Notes: a model not told the origin generated them from the letters alone. A stretch of DNA of 64,000 bases from Danxiaibacter flavus (GCF_041060425.1 NZ_JAULBC010000002.1:868001-932000); one strand, 5' to 3'. Positions 34,314 to 44,737 are shown, numbered from the stretch's first letter. Numbers and translations: made by a program.

Positions 34314-35630
34314 ATGAAAAGAAGAGATTTTCTGCAATCATCATCCACGCTGCTAATGGGCGCTGGGCTGGCATCGGTTTTACCAGCCGACTTGCTTGCC
34401 ATGAAAAAGAGCATTTCAGCCAACGGTAAAATAAATGTAGCGGCAATCGGCATAAACGGAATGGGCTGGGCCGATCTTACAGCTATCCTTAAAGTTCCTG
34501 AAACTCAGGTGGTAGCGTTGTGCGATGTAGATCAAAATGTGCTGGACAAACGCGTAGCGGAACTTACCAAACTAAACATCAAAGCACCAACGACCTATAA
34601 TGATTACAGAAAAGTGCTGGATAACAAAGACGTTGATGTGGTGATTATCGGCACGCCTGATCATTGGCACTGCTTAATAATGCATGATGCCTGCCAGGCG
34701 GGTAAAGATGTATATGTTGAAAAACCGGCAGGCAATTCAATTATTGAGTGCCGCGCCATGGTGGATGCTCAGCAAAAATATAATCGCGTTGTGCAGGTTG
34801 GCCAGTGGCAACGAAGCAACAAACATTACCAGGACGCTGTTAATTTTGTAAGATCGGGCAAACTGGGCCAGGTACGCCTTGTAAAAGCCTGGGCCTACCA
34901 GGGCTGGATGAAATCTGTTCCGGTTAAACCAGACACTGCGGCTCCGGCCGGTGTTGATTATCAAATGTGGTTGGGACCAGCGCAGACAAGACCTTTTAAC
35001 GAGAATCGCTTCCACTTCAACTTCCGTTGGTTTTGGGATTATGCAGGCGGATTAATGACGGATTGGGGTGTGCACATGATAGATTACGCTTTATTGGGAA
35101 TGAATGCCGATCTCCCCAAAAGCATTATGGCGGGAGGTGGCAAATTTGCCTATCCTGACGATGCAGAAGAAACACCGGACACATTAACTGCTGTATATGA
35201 GTTTGATGGATTTAACATGTTATGGGAGCATGCCACCGGCATAAATGATGGTCCGTATACACGTGATCACGGCGTTGCATTTATCGGCAACAATGGAACG
35301 CTCGTGGTAGATCGCGGAGGATGGGAAGTGATACCGGAAATAATTAACGGCACACCCAAAATGGAAGCCGTTGCACGTCAGCTAAAAACAGACGAGGGGC
35401 TTGAATTACACGCGCAAAACTTTATTGATGTGGTAAAAAGCCGGAAGTTGGAAGACCTAAGAACACCAATACAGGCTGGGGCGCACGTTGCCACTGTTTG
35501 CCAAATGGGAAACATTGCGTTCAAGACTGGAAAGAAAATATTCTGGGATAAAGACAAAAATAAATTTACAGACAAACAATCTAACAAGTTTCTCGCAGCC
35601 GACTATCACAACGGCTATAAAATACCTTGA
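34314..35630 (+). CDS. Gfo/Idh/MocA-family oxidoreductase with Tat signal
   Basis: NAD(P)-dependent sugar oxidoreductase of 438 residues. The ATG at 34314 gives MKRRDFLQSSSTLLMG, a twin-arginine-type signal; the frame extends 24 codons upstream but those are unlikely to be used. The Rossmann part has VAAIGINGMGWADL, VVALCDVDQ, DVDVVIIGTPDHWHCLI and the dinucleotide-binding lysine motif GKDVYVEKPAG. The C-terminal domain has GGLMTDWGVHMIDYALLG. Export with cofactor by the Tat route is typical in this family in Bacteroidota. The DUF1080 gene follows by 70 bases. Confidence 0.92.
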   Translation: MKRRDFLQSSSTLLMGAGLASVLPADLLAMKKSISANGKINVAAIGINGMGWADLTAILKVPETQVVALCDVDQNVLDKRVAELTKLNIKAPTTYNDYRKVLDNKDVDVVIIGTPDHWHCLIMHDACQAGKDVYVEKPAGNSIIECRAMVDAQQKYNRVVQVGQWQRSNKHYQDAVNFVRSGKLGQVRLVKAWAYQGWMKSVPVKPDTAAPAGVDYQMWLGPAQTRPFNENRFHFNFRWFWDYAGGLMTDWGVHMIDYALLGMNADLPKSIMAGGGKFAYPDDAEETPDTLTAVYEFDGFNMLWEHATGINDGPYTRDHGVAFIGNNGTLVVDRGGWEVIPEIINGTPKMEAVARQLKTDEGLELHAQNFIDVVKSRKLEDLRTPIQAGAHVATVCQMGNIAFKTGKKIFWDKDKNKFTDKQSNKFLAADYHNGYKIP

Positions 35631-35700
35631 GTTTAGAAAATTATAAACGATTAATTTTAGCCCTGCAGCTTAATGATAGTCACAAATAACAACAACCAAT

Positions 35701-36468
35701 ATGATCAGAAAATTTTCATTATTAGCAGCGACAACATTTGTTTCAGCTATGAGTTTTGCACAACAAAAAGGTGATCCGAAAGATACAGAAGTATGGGAGC
35801 CGGTTCCGAAGGTGGTTACCACCGGAGCTATTTTCTCTGATGCTCCATCGGATGCAGTAGTTCTGTTTGACGGCAAAAACCTGGATAACTGGGTAACAGT
35901 AAAAGATGGCAGCCCTGCCCAATGGACCGTTGCAGATGGCGCTTTGACGGTTAATAAAAATTCAGGCAACATTCAAACAAAACAATCATTTACCGATTAC
36001 CAGTTACATATTGAATGGAAGATTCCGTCCAATATTACAGGTGAAGGACAGGCCCGCGGCAACAGCGGCATCTTCCTTGCGTCAACAGGAGGCGGCGATG
36101 CCGGCTACGAATTGCAGGTATTGGATTGCTACAACAACAAAACATATGTAAACGGTCAGACAGGTTCTATTTACAAGCAAGCAATTCCGTTGGCTAATGC
36201 ATGTAAGAAACCAGGCGAATGGCAAACTTATGATGTTGTTTGGAACGCACCACGTTTTAACGAAGATGGCACAGTAAAAACACCTGCGCATGTTACCGTT
36301 TTCCATAACGGTGTCCTGTTACAAAATAACTACGAGTTAAAAGGTGAAACGCTTTATATTGGCAAGCCTTCTTATCATAAACATGGCCCCTGCCCTATTA
36401 AATTACAGGCGCATGGCGACAAGAGCGAACCCATCAGCTTTAGAAATATATGGGTTAGACCGCTATAA
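35701..36468 (+). CDS. Secreted DUF1080 protein (3-keto-disaccharide hydrolase-like)
   Basis: A 255-residue protein with signal peptide (ends SFAQQ). The concanavalin-like DUF1080 fold is shown by VVLFDGKNLDNWVTVKDG, WTVADGALTV, DYQLHIEWKIP, ARGNSGIFLAS, YELQVLDCYNN and the final PISFRNIWVRPL. Family members include 3-keto-glucoside hydrolases. With the upstream Gfo/Idh oxidase and ThuA it could handle oxidised glycosides in the periplasm. Substrate is unknown. A strong terminator lies downstream. Confidence 0.9.
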   Translation: MIRKFSLLAATTFVSAMSFAQQKGDPKDTEVWEPVPKVVTTGAIFSDAPSDAVVLFDGKNLDNWVTVKDGSPAQWTVADGALTVNKNSGNIQTKQSFTDYQLHIEWKIPSNITGEGQARGNSGIFLASTGGGDAGYELQVLDCYNNKTYVNGQTGSIYKQAIPLANACKKPGEWQTYDVVWNAPRFNEDGTVKTPAHVTVFHNGVLLQNNYELKGETLYIGKPSYHKHGPCPIKLQAHGDKSEPISFRNIWVRPL

Positions 36469-36588
36469 GCTATCAGCAGTCAGCTATCAGCTTTCAGCCA
36501 TGAGTTGACAGCGAGAATACACTGCCGATCGAACTTTTTTTTAGCAGTTCTGAGTTTTAGTCTCAGACTACATACATTGAACAAATTC

Positions 36589-36618
36589 AAAAAAGCCGCA
36601 GCAAACACTGCGGTTTTT
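36589..36618 (+). terminator. Intrinsic terminator after the DUF1080 gene
   Basis: AAAAAAGCCGCAG (36589-36601), a short caaaca-type loop, then CTGCGGTTTTTT. This is a GC stem followed by a T-tract, 120 bases after the stop codon. The preceding 36466-36500 holds another AGCTATCAGC stutter. Confidence 0.8.
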
Positions 36619-36733
36619 TGTTTGCATATTTCAGGGATGTGTTGCACGAATTCAGCCGAGATTAGGCGGATATGATTACATTTGTCTATCGTCCATATTT
36701 GATCTTGTGATCATTATAACCTTTTCAATTCCT

Positions 36734-38860
36734 ATGCGCCATAAGAAACTATTTTATATTTCATTCTTTGCAATCTTGTTGACCGCAGCAAGCCTGCTCT
36801 TTCAGTATTGCACTCCGTCGCAAACACGCGACAGTAAAGCGGATACATCCTCTAACAATTATATCGGTGAACAGAGTTGCATTTCGTGTCATTCGAAAGA
36901 ATATAACGACTGGAAACAATCAGATCATTTCATGTCCATGCTGCCAGCTACTGATTCCACTGTATCCGGCGATTTTAATAATGCTGTATACACTGCTGAT
37001 GGCGTTACGAACCGGTTCTTTAAGAAGGATGGCAAGTTCTTTATTAACACAAAAGACCTCAATGGAAATTATCGTGATTTTGAAGTGAGTTACATCTTTG
37101 GCTACAAACCATTGCAGCAATATCTTGTCAAGACTGAAAAAGGTAAAATGCAGGCAACACGTGCAAGCTGGGATGTTAACAAAAAGAGATGGTTTCATCA
37201 ATATGCCGGTCAGAAGATTGAGACGAAAGACTGGCTACACTGGTTAAAAGGCGGCCAAAACTGGAATACCATGTGCGCACGATGCCATAGCACCAATTTG
37301 CAGAAGAACTATTTCCCCGAAGCTGATTCCTTTCATACAACGTACAATATCGTAAACCTGAATTGTGAAAGCTGCCATGGACCTGCAGAGAAACATGTTG
37401 CTTATATAAACGGCGATGAATACAAAAAAGGCAATAAAGTTGCCGGCTCCTTTTTAAAAAAGATTGACAACAACACCGATCGCATTAATACGTGTGCTCC
37501 CTGCCATGCAAGGCGCGGAGAAATTTCTGACAAAGAAATTCCGTCTGAAGAAATAATGGACAATTATATTCCAGAAATACCCTCCACTGAAAATTTTTAT
37601 GCAGACGGACAGATGAATGACGAAGATTATAACTACACATCTTTTCTCCAAAGCAAAATGTACAGGCACAATGTAACCTGCATGAATTGCCACAATCCGC
37701 ATTCTGTTAAAACAGTGCTTACAGGCAATCTTGTCTGTTTGCAATGCCATGAAAAAAAGTATGATGAGTTCACGCATACTTTTCATGCAACGGGAACAAC
37801 CGGTGCCTCATGCGTTAATTGCCACATGCCTGGTAAACTATATATGGGAAATGATTTCAGGCACGATCATAGTTTTCGTGTGCCGAGACCAGATCTTTCA
37901 GTGAAATATGGTACACCCAACGCATGTAACAATTGCCACACTGACAAAACCGTAATATGGGCTGCAAATATCATCGCTCAAAAATCCGGGAACTCCAGAA
38001 AATATCATTTCAGTGAAGATCTCATTCCAGGGAGCATGAACAATGCAGAAGCCGGTCCACATCTGCATAAATTACTACAGGATACTGCCGTTCCAAATAT
38101 CATTAAGGCCACAGCAGCCTATTACTTGCAGCGGCAAGGAACAGCAACCGCCCTGCAGGATCTCTTAACATGCCTGGAACACAAAGATGCACAGGTTAGA
38201 TATCGGGCATTGAGAAGCCTTGCATCCTTTCCGTCAGACCAATGGAGCATAAAGGCAGCACCGTTATTGAGTGATAAAGTGCGAGCAGTAAGAATTGCAG
38301 CTGCATCGCTTTTTGCAGAGATCCCAGAGAATCAAATCCCCACTCAGTTCAAGAATGCACTTGACTATGCAAAAAGCGAAAGACTCGCATTCATGAATTA
38401 CCAGCTTGATTTTCCAATTGGAAATGTAATGGTGGCAGATGAATTTAGAAGAAATAAAGACGATATCTCCGCAGAAAAATATTACAAGCGCGCATTAGCA
38501 AAAGACAGCCTTCTCACCATTGCGCAACTTAATCTCGCCAGCCTCTATAATTCAACAGGGAAAAATGACGAGGCTTTAAACCTGCTCAACATGGCCATCA
38601 AGGTCGAGCCGCGTAGCAGCCATTTGTATTACAGCCTTGCTTTGTTGCAAGCAGAAATGAATGATTACAACTCGGCCGTCAACAATTTTGCAAAAGCGAT
38701 TGAATTAGATAAAAGTAATCCAAGACTCTACTACAACTATGGCCTTATGCTTAATAAAACCGGCAATAAAAAACAAGCCGTTGTAATACTTCGGCAAGGA
38801 CTTAAACTTTCTCCGCAGGACGCGGATTTACTCAATGCGCTAAAACACGTAGTTAATTGA
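36734..38860 (+). CDS. Octaheme cytochrome c with HEAT and TPR repeats
   Basis: Envelope multiheme protein of 708 residues. The ATG at 36734 gives MRHKKLFYISFFAILL, a clear membrane or signal segment; the frame extends nine codons upstream. Eight CxxCH heme sites are visible in order: CISCH, CARCH, CESCH, CAPCH, CMNCH, CLQCH, CVNCH, CNNCH, within about the first 420 residues, in the cytochrome c554/NrfA-like style. Residues about 450-540 resemble HEAT repeats (KDAQVRYRALRSLASFP, KVRAVRIAAASLFAEIP), and about 585-708 are TPR repeats. No other redox gene is adjacent. Substrate is unknown; electron transfer coupled to protein-protein scaffolding is inferred. Confidence 0.85.
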   Translation: MRHKKLFYISFFAILLTAASLLFQYCTPSQTRDSKADTSSNNYIGEQSCISCHSKEYNDWKQSDHFMSMLPATDSTVSGDFNNAVYTADGVTNRFFKKDGKFFINTKDLNGNYRDFEVSYIFGYKPLQQYLVKTEKGKMQATRASWDVNKKRWFHQYAGQKIETKDWLHWLKGGQNWNTMCARCHSTNLQKNYFPEADSFHTTYNIVNLNCESCHGPAEKHVAYINGDEYKKGNKVAGSFLKKIDNNTDRINTCAPCHARRGEISDKEIPSEEIMDNYIPEIPSTENFYADGQMNDEDYNYTSFLQSKMYRHNVTCMNCHNPHSVKTVLTGNLVCLQCHEKKYDEFTHTFHATGTTGASCVNCHMPGKLYMGNDFRHDHSFRVPRPDLSVKYGTPNACNNCHTDKTVIWAANIIAQKSGNSRKYHFSEDLIPGSMNNAEAGPHLHKLLQDTAVPNIIKATAAYYLQRQGTATALQDLLTCLEHKDAQVRYRALRSLASFPSDQWSIKAAPLLSDKVRAVRIAAASLFAEIPENQIPTQFKNALDYAKSERLAFMNYQLDFPIGNVMVADEFRRNKDDISAEKYYKRALAKDSLLTIAQLNLASLYNSTGKNDEALNLLNMAIKVEPRSSHLYYSLALLQAEMNDYNSAVNNFAKAIELDKSNPRLYYNYGLMLNKTGNKKQAVVILRQGLKLSPQDADLLNALKHVVN

Positions 38861-38934
38861 CAAGGGAAAATTCCTGCCCGACTAATGTCATTCAGGCGGG
38901 GACAATTGAAAATGAAGGCGAAGGAAAATGTGCG

Positions 38935-38985
38935 AATATGCAAATATGAAAATGTGCAAATATGCGAATGGGAGAATGTGCAAAT
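38935..38985. repeat. Stutter repeat related to the 2330-2640 array, inverted
   Basis: Repeated gtgcaaatatgcgaat / atgtgcaaat words are the reverse complement of the gcatatttgcacattcgcac unit at 2330-2640. It fills part of the 256-base spacer before the dnaJ-like gene. The spacer has no other recognisable feature. Confidence 0.6.
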
Positions 38986-39116
38986 GCTGATACTTATCTC
39001 TTAACCATCCTAAAGCAATTATTCAGTTCAATTAATCCCGTTAATCCTCCAATCCCATAAATCCCGGTCCAGACAATCAAGTTCCTCTCCAAATTCGTAA
39101 TATTGTTCCTCTAACT

Positions 39117-39770
39117 ATGACATCCAAAGACTATTACGACATATTGCATGTTCATCCCAGGGCATCACATGAAGAAATAAAAAGGTCCTACAGAAAACTT
39201 GCCCTTAAATTTCATCCTGACAAAACCAACAACGATCATCTTGCGTCACTACATTTTAAAGAGATAAAAGAAGCCTACGAAATACTCAGCAATCAACGAA
39301 AAAGGGAAGCATATAACTATGAGCGCTTTTTCAAAGCGGCTCCGCCAAAAAACACCAGCGACATTCATCGCATTTCCCCCGAATGGATTTTAAAAGAAGC
39401 GACAGAATTACGCAAAAAAGTTCAGGCTACCGACCCATTCAGGATAAATGCAGACGGGCTTTTTAATCAGCTAAAAATTTTGTTATCAGAATACAATCTG
39501 CTCGTCTTAAAACATGATAACAAAATGGATGTTAATGAAAAAATTATCGATCAGCTGCTTGCAGCTACCAGGCCTTTACCTGAATCGCTTTTTAAGGATA
39601 CAACCACATTACTTAATGATGTGGCACAAGGCCATGACCCACTTGTAGAAAAAATTCAGGCCGAAATGAAAGCGAGAAAATGGAAATATTTCTGGCAGAA
39701 GTACAAAATAGTCGCCGTGATTTTAATAGCATTAATATTATGCTGGCTCATCTATGCAGTTAAGTTGTAA
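39117..39770 (+). CDS. Membrane-anchored J-domain protein
   Basis: A 217-residue protein with a complete N-terminal J-domain: DYYDILHVHPRASHEEIKRSY, then KLALKFHPDK with the essential HPD at 33-35, and FKEIKEAYEILSNQRKREAY. No Gly/Phe region or zinc finger follows. The middle is helical and the C-terminus is one transmembrane segment (about 196-215) ending in KL. It should recruit DnaK to the inner face of the membrane. Client is unknown. It stands alone, between the cytochrome and the first SusC gene. Confidence 0.87.
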   Translation: MTSKDYYDILHVHPRASHEEIKRSYRKLALKFHPDKTNNDHLASLHFKEIKEAYEILSNQRKREAYNYERFFKAAPPKNTSDIHRISPEWILKEATELRKKVQATDPFRINADGLFNQLKILLSEYNLLVLKHDNKMDVNEKIIDQLLAATRPLPESLFKDTTTLLNDVAQGHDPLVEKIQAEMKARKWKYFWQKYKIVAVILIALILCWLIYAVKL

Positions 39771-40010
39771 ACCATTGCAGAAACGCACAACATCAATTCC
39801 AGAACACTGAACAGCCTCAAACTCACGCTTCACAAGGATTTCAGATTAAACAGGGTTTAAATAACGGTTAAAAAAAATTTAGCTTTCTTATTGTTTACAG
39901 CTTTTGCATTGTATTAACTGTCTTATACGGAATACTGCTATTTATAGCCTAACCCTGCTGCGTGCCCTGACTCCGCAATTATGTATTTATCACCACTTTA
40001 ATTATGCGTT

Positions 40011-43000
40011 ATGAGAAACGCTTATTGCCTTTTATTGCTTCTTTGCAGTTTCCTATGCAGCCTGGCACAAACCAAAACTATAACAGGAAAGATTGTTGAT
40101 GAAAATGGCCAGCCTGTAGATGGAGCGTCAATAACAATCAAAGGCACCACAAATGGAACGGCTGCCGCAGCTGACGGCAGTTTTACAATTTCTGTCGCTA
40201 AAGGCAGAACGCTTGTTATCTCCGCGGTAAATTTCGCCACGGCAGAGGTACAGGTAACAGACGCTTCAGATTATCCTGTTACGTTAAAACCACAGGCCAA
40301 CGAAGTAAAAGAAGTAGTAGTAACAGCATTGGGTATCAGGAGGGAAAAAAGATCGCTCAGTTATGCTACACAAGCTGTAAGCAGCGATCAGTTGAACAAA
40401 TCAGGAACGAACAACCCGCTAAGCGAACTGAATGGTAAGGCCGCCGGGTTAACAGTGATTAACAGTACCGGCGAACCAGGTGGAGGTACATATATCCGGC
40501 TCCGTGGTGTTACCTCTATTACAGGTAATAACCAGCCGCTGATGATTATAGATGGGGTTCCTATCGACAACTCAATCAATAACTTCGACCCGACAAATGC
40601 TGGTGCAGGTGCGGGAGGCGCCAATGGAAACCTGACTGGCGGCGCTCAACCAACCAACCGCGGAGTGGATATTAATCCCAATGATATTGAGTCCATCAAC
40701 GTTTTAAAAGGTCCGGCAGCCACTGCATTGTATGGTATTCAGGCAGCGAGTGGCGCTATTGTAATCACAACCAAAAAAGGAAATGCGGGAAGGAAAGGTA
40801 CTAGTATCGTGTTCAATTCATCTGTTACATTTGATAAGGTCAGCAAATTACCTGGTTTGCAGAGTCAATACTCACAAGGCAGCGGAGGCCATTATTCGCC
40901 TCCTGAAAACGGAGGTTCCATTTCCTGGGGTGCAGCCATCGATACATTATCCTGGGATGGGGCAACTGATTATCCTTTTGATAAACACGGACACATTGTT
41001 GGCAGATCTGACCCTTCCGCAAAAATTCCAGTAACACCTTATGACAGATACTCTTTTTTCAGAACGGGAACTTCTGTCAATAACAACATTGCACTTTCAG
41101 GTGGCAACGATAAATCATCCTATCGTTTTTCATTAGGGAACTTATACCAGCATGGTATTATTCCCAAAAGCAAGTACGTAAAAACAACTGTGAGCCTGAA
41201 CGGCCAAAGTAAGATCACTGAAAAACTTACTGCTTCTGCCGGAATTACATATACTAACTCCTCCAACTACAAGGTTCAACAGGGATCAAACCTTTCCGGA
41301 GTAATGCTTGGGCTAGTGCGTACACCTGTAACATTTGACAACTCGAACGGATATTCCGATGCCGAAAATCATCCTGATGCATACATATTGCCTGATGGAA
41401 CACAGAGAAACTATCGCGGAGGAGGAGGCTATGACAATCCATACTGGACAGTTAATAAAAGTCCTTTTACATCTGACCTTGACCGCGTATTTGGCTTTGG
41501 ACAGGCAAGCTACCAGGTGCTTGACTGGTTAAATCTTACCTACCGATTGGGAGGCGATATTTATGGACAAAATGATAAGAACTCTTACGATATAAACACC
41601 AGTGCTTTCCCCGCAGGTGCAGTGTATTTAAACAATTACACCAACAAGCAATTTAACTCCGACTTCATTATCAACATGCATAAAACTTTCGGAAATGACT
41701 GGGATGCTGCTTTAACGTTGGGACACAACTATTTTACGTTGAACCAAAGCAACAGGTTGGCACAAGGAACATCTTTACTTCAGCCAGGATTCTTTGATAT
41801 TACGAACGCATCATCCTTTTTATCTACAGAAACATTACTCAGAAAAAGAACAATGGCCTTTTATGGGCAATTCGATTTGAATTATAAACGCGAACTCTAT
41901 CTTACTTTAACCGCGCGTCGCGAAACATCTTCAACATTACCGGCACACAATAATACCTTCTTTTATCCGTCAGTAAGCGCCGGCTGGATCTTTACAGAAC
42001 TCAACTCATTTAAAGGAAGTAAGGTCTTGTCATTTGGTAAACTACGCGCATCCTTTGCACAGGTAGGTAAAGACGCTCCTATTTATTCTTTAAACACACC
42101 TTTTACTATAGGTGCATTTAAAGATGGATTTACAACAGGCATTAACTTCCCGGTTAACGGCATTGGTGGGTACCAGATAAGCTCAGCAATTGCAACAATA
42201 GGCAACCCTGATCTTAAACCGGAAAATACATATTCATATGAACTGGGTGCTGATCTCTCTTTCCTGAAGAACAGGATTAACCTTAATGCCACAGCTTATT
42301 ACAGTGAATCAAGAGATGTGATATTCCCAACATCAATTCCATATTCCACTGGCTATGCGGCTAAGTTGTTGAATGCAGCAACCATTAGTAACAAAGGATT
42401 GGAGCTTACATTAAATGCTGTTCCGCTAATATTATCGAATGGCTTGAAATGGGATGTTACGATCAACTGGTCACGCAACCTTAACAATGTGAAATCACTT
42501 ACTCCGGGTGTTGACAGATTCTTTGTAGCCGGCTTTGGCGGTGGTGAAGCAGAAATTGATGCTGTTGTTGGTCAACCATTCGGAATGATCTATGGTAATA
42601 CATTTGTACGATCCGATCCCAATAATATGAACAGCCAGTTGCTGATAAATGATGTAAAGGGTGACGGATATGCACAACCACTTGCAGGCGGCCCGAATGC
42701 CGTGATAGGAAACACGAATCCCGAATGGATTGGATCGGCTATCAGCAACCTTACTTTCAAGGGCTTTACATTCGCCTTCCAGTTTGATATCAGGCATGGT
42801 GGACAAATGTGGAACGGTACACGTGGCGCACTTTCCAACAAAGGCACTTCATATCAGACTGCAAACAGGGGAACAACTACTGTATTTAAAGGATTGCTGG
42901 GTCACCTGGACGCCAATGGCAACGTAGTTCACCTGGATAAAGATGGCGTAACAGAATTACCCGGACCAGGCGTGACAAATACTATTCAAAGCACATACGA

Positions 43001-43313
43001 CCAGTATTACTGGCAAAATATAGGCAGCAGCTTTGGTTCAGGCCCACAGGAAGTAGATATTAAAAGCGCTGGATTTTCAAGATTGCGCCAGATCAGTTTA
43101 ACATATGAATTGCCTCAGTCCATATATGGTCCCAACGCCAAATTCACATCTATTTCTTTAACCGTTTTCGCTAACAATTTGTGGTTAATGACAAAATATG
43201 ATGGCGTAGATCCTGAAACAAGTCTTGCCGGACCTGCCAATGCACAAGGCCTTGATTACTTTAATAATCCGGGCACAAAGAGTTATGGCATTCGATTAAA
43301 CATTGGTTTATAA
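40011..43313 (+). CDS. SusC/RagA-type TonB-dependent outer-membrane transporter (pair 1)
   Basis: Outer-membrane beta-barrel of 1100 residues. It has a signal peptide (ends SLAQT), then a carboxypeptidase-regulatory-like beta-sandwich (KTITGKIVDENGQPVDGASI). The plug domain has PLMIIDGVPIDNSINN and ESINVLKGPAATALYG followed by the SusC GAIVITTKKG motif. The large barrel ends in SYGIRLNIGL. With the SusD lipoprotein 16 bases downstream it would import a glycan or peptide. No hydrolase, sigma or anti-sigma gene is adjacent, so the substrate cannot be inferred. Confidence 0.95.
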   Translation: MRNAYCLLLLLCSFLCSLAQTKTITGKIVDENGQPVDGASITIKGTTNGTAAAADGSFTISVAKGRTLVISAVNFATAEVQVTDASDYPVTLKPQANEVKEVVVTALGIRREKRSLSYATQAVSSDQLNKSGTNNPLSELNGKAAGLTVINSTGEPGGGTYIRLRGVTSITGNNQPLMIIDGVPIDNSINNFDPTNAGAGAGGANGNLTGGAQPTNRGVDINPNDIESINVLKGPAATALYGIQAASGAIVITTKKGNAGRKGTSIVFNSSVTFDKVSKLPGLQSQYSQGSGGHYSPPENGGSISWGAAIDTLSWDGATDYPFDKHGHIVGRSDPSAKIPVTPYDRYSFFRTGTSVNNNIALSGGNDKSSYRFSLGNLYQHGIIPKSKYVKTTVSLNGQSKITEKLTASAGITYTNSSNYKVQQGSNLSGVMLGLVRTPVTFDNSNGYSDAENHPDAYILPDGTQRNYRGGGGYDNPYWTVNKSPFTSDLDRVFGFGQASYQVLDWLNLTYRLGGDIYGQNDKNSYDINTSAFPAGAVYLNNYTNKQFNSDFIINMHKTFGNDWDAALTLGHNYFTLNQSNRLAQGTSLLQPGFFDITNASSFLSTETLLRKRTMAFYGQFDLNYKRELYLTLTARRETSSTLPAHNNTFFYPSVSAGWIFTELNSFKGSKVLSFGKLRASFAQVGKDAPIYSLNTPFTIGAFKDGFTTGINFPVNGIGGYQISSAIATIGNPDLKPENTYSYELGADLSFLKNRINLNATAYYSESRDVIFPTSIPYSTGYAAKLLNAATISNKGLELTLNAVPLILSNGLKWDVTINWSRNLNNVKSLTPGVDRFFVAGFGGGEAEIDAVVGQPFGMIYGNTFVRSDPNNMNSQLLINDVKGDGYAQPLAGGPNAVIGNTNPEWIGSAISNLTFKGFTFAFQFDIRHGGQMWNGTRGALSNKGTSYQTANRGTTTVFKGLLGHLDANGNVVHLDKDGVTELPGPGVTNTIQSTYDQYYWQNIGSSFGSGPQEVDIKSAGFSRLRQISLTYELPQSIYGPNAKFTSISLTVFANNLWLMTKYDGVDPETSLAGPANAQGLDYFNNPGTKSYGIRLNIGL

Positions 43314-43329
43314 TTAAAAAAGAAGAGCC

Positions 43330-44709
43330 ATGAAACTGTTTAAACTAAATATAATTATCTGTTGCATAATGCTGATTACCTTATGCAACGTCTCCTGTAA
43401 AAAATCTTTTTTTACAGATGTTAACCAAAACCCCAATGCACCGGCATCTGTTTCTCCTGCCCTTGTTCTTTCAACTGTAGAAGCTGCACTGGGTTATACC
43501 CAGGGTGGTGATATTTCCAGGTATACATCTTTACTTATGCAGCAGGTATATGGCAATGCCAGCCAGTCACAAGCCTATTATCAATATGCACTGAACGCAG
43601 GAACATTTGATAACGTGTGGCCTGATCTTTATACATCTGTAATGGTAAATGATGATACATTAAAAAACCTTGCAGACGTAGGACACTACAATGCATATAG
43701 CGGCGTATCAAGAATATTGATGGCTTACACTTTGCAAATCACTGTTGACCTTTGGGGAAGCATTCCTTATTCCCAGGCATTGATCGGCAACTCGCAACTA
43801 AAACCCATCTATGACAGCGATAAAGGATTGTACGACACAATAGTGAGTTTGATAGATGTTGGTATTGCCCAGCTTAATGATCCCGACCCCGGGGCGCTGG
43901 TTCCGGGAGTTGAAGATTTTATTTATAACGGAGACGCAGCTAAATGGATAAAGTTTGGCCATGCTATAAAAGCGCGCATTTATTTTCACCAGAGCAAAGG
44001 CAATGTGGCAATGGCAACAAAAGCCCTTGACGAAATTGCGTTAGCGTTTGCCGATAATTCAGAAAACGCACAATATACCTTTGGTAATGCAGAAACTTCT
44101 TCCAACCCCTGGTATCAGTTTAATGAACAACGCCCTGGTGATATCACCTATTCTAATACAACAATAGCGATGTGGATGTTGCAATTAAAAGATCCGCGTT
44201 ATTCTATTTATATTGACAGTCTGAATGACGGAAGCGCAGGTCAATCCGGAAAACATTTTGGCGGACTGGGAGATTATTATGCATCCATCAATTCACCGGT
44301 TGAGTTTATTACTTATGATGAAATGCTGTTTATGAAAGCCGAAGCCATTTTGAGAACAACCGGAGACATATCAACAGCACAAACTGTATTCCGGACCGCA
44401 ATAACTGCCAATATGCAAAAGCTGGGCGTTCCTGATGCAGACATCACTACTTATGTAAATGCCCAGGGCAATTTAACAGGCCCTGTCGCGAATGCTATCG
44501 GCCAGCTCGCCCTGCAGGAATATATTGCCCTGTACTTAAACCCGGAAGTATTTACACTGTGGCGCAGGACAAACAATCCGCCACTTACACCAATTACAGG
44601 AAATGCTATTCCAAGAAGGCTGTTGTATCCTCAAAGTGAATTATCCTATAATGGAGAAAATACACCAAAGGTTACTTTATTCACACCTAAAATATTCTGG
44701 GACAATTAA
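43330..44709 (+). CDS. SusD/RagB-like substrate-binding lipoprotein (pair 1)
   Basis: Surface lipoprotein of 459 residues; lipobox at CNVSC (Cys23 in the first 25 residues) followed by KKSFFTDVNQNPNAP. The SusD-like pattern continues with RYTSLLMQQVYG, GVSRILMAYTLQITVDLWGSIPYS near 125-150 and the C-terminal FTLWRRTNNPPLTP and RLLYPQSELSYN. It belongs to the shorter SusD-like group (SusD-like 2), like the second pair's partner. It forms the lid of the SusC barrel encoded 16 bases upstream. Confidence 0.93.
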   Translation: MKLFKLNIIICCIMLITLCNVSCKKSFFTDVNQNPNAPASVSPALVLSTVEAALGYTQGGDISRYTSLLMQQVYGNASQSQAYYQYALNAGTFDNVWPDLYTSVMVNDDTLKNLADVGHYNAYSGVSRILMAYTLQITVDLWGSIPYSQALIGNSQLKPIYDSDKGLYDTIVSLIDVGIAQLNDPDPGALVPGVEDFIYNGDAAKWIKFGHAIKARIYFHQSKGNVAMATKALDEIALAFADNSENAQYTFGNAETSSNPWYQFNEQRPGDITYSNTTIAMWMLQLKDPRYSIYIDSLNDGSAGQSGKHFGGLGDYYASINSPVEFITYDEMLFMKAEAILRTTGDISTAQTVFRTAITANMQKLGVPDADITTYVNAQGNLTGPVANAIGQLALQEYIALYLNPEVFTLWRRTNNPPLTPITGNAIPRRLLYPQSELSYNGENTPKVTLFTPKIFWDN

Positions 44710-44737
44710 CCCTTGTTGCAGGCTTATGAGAACATTA

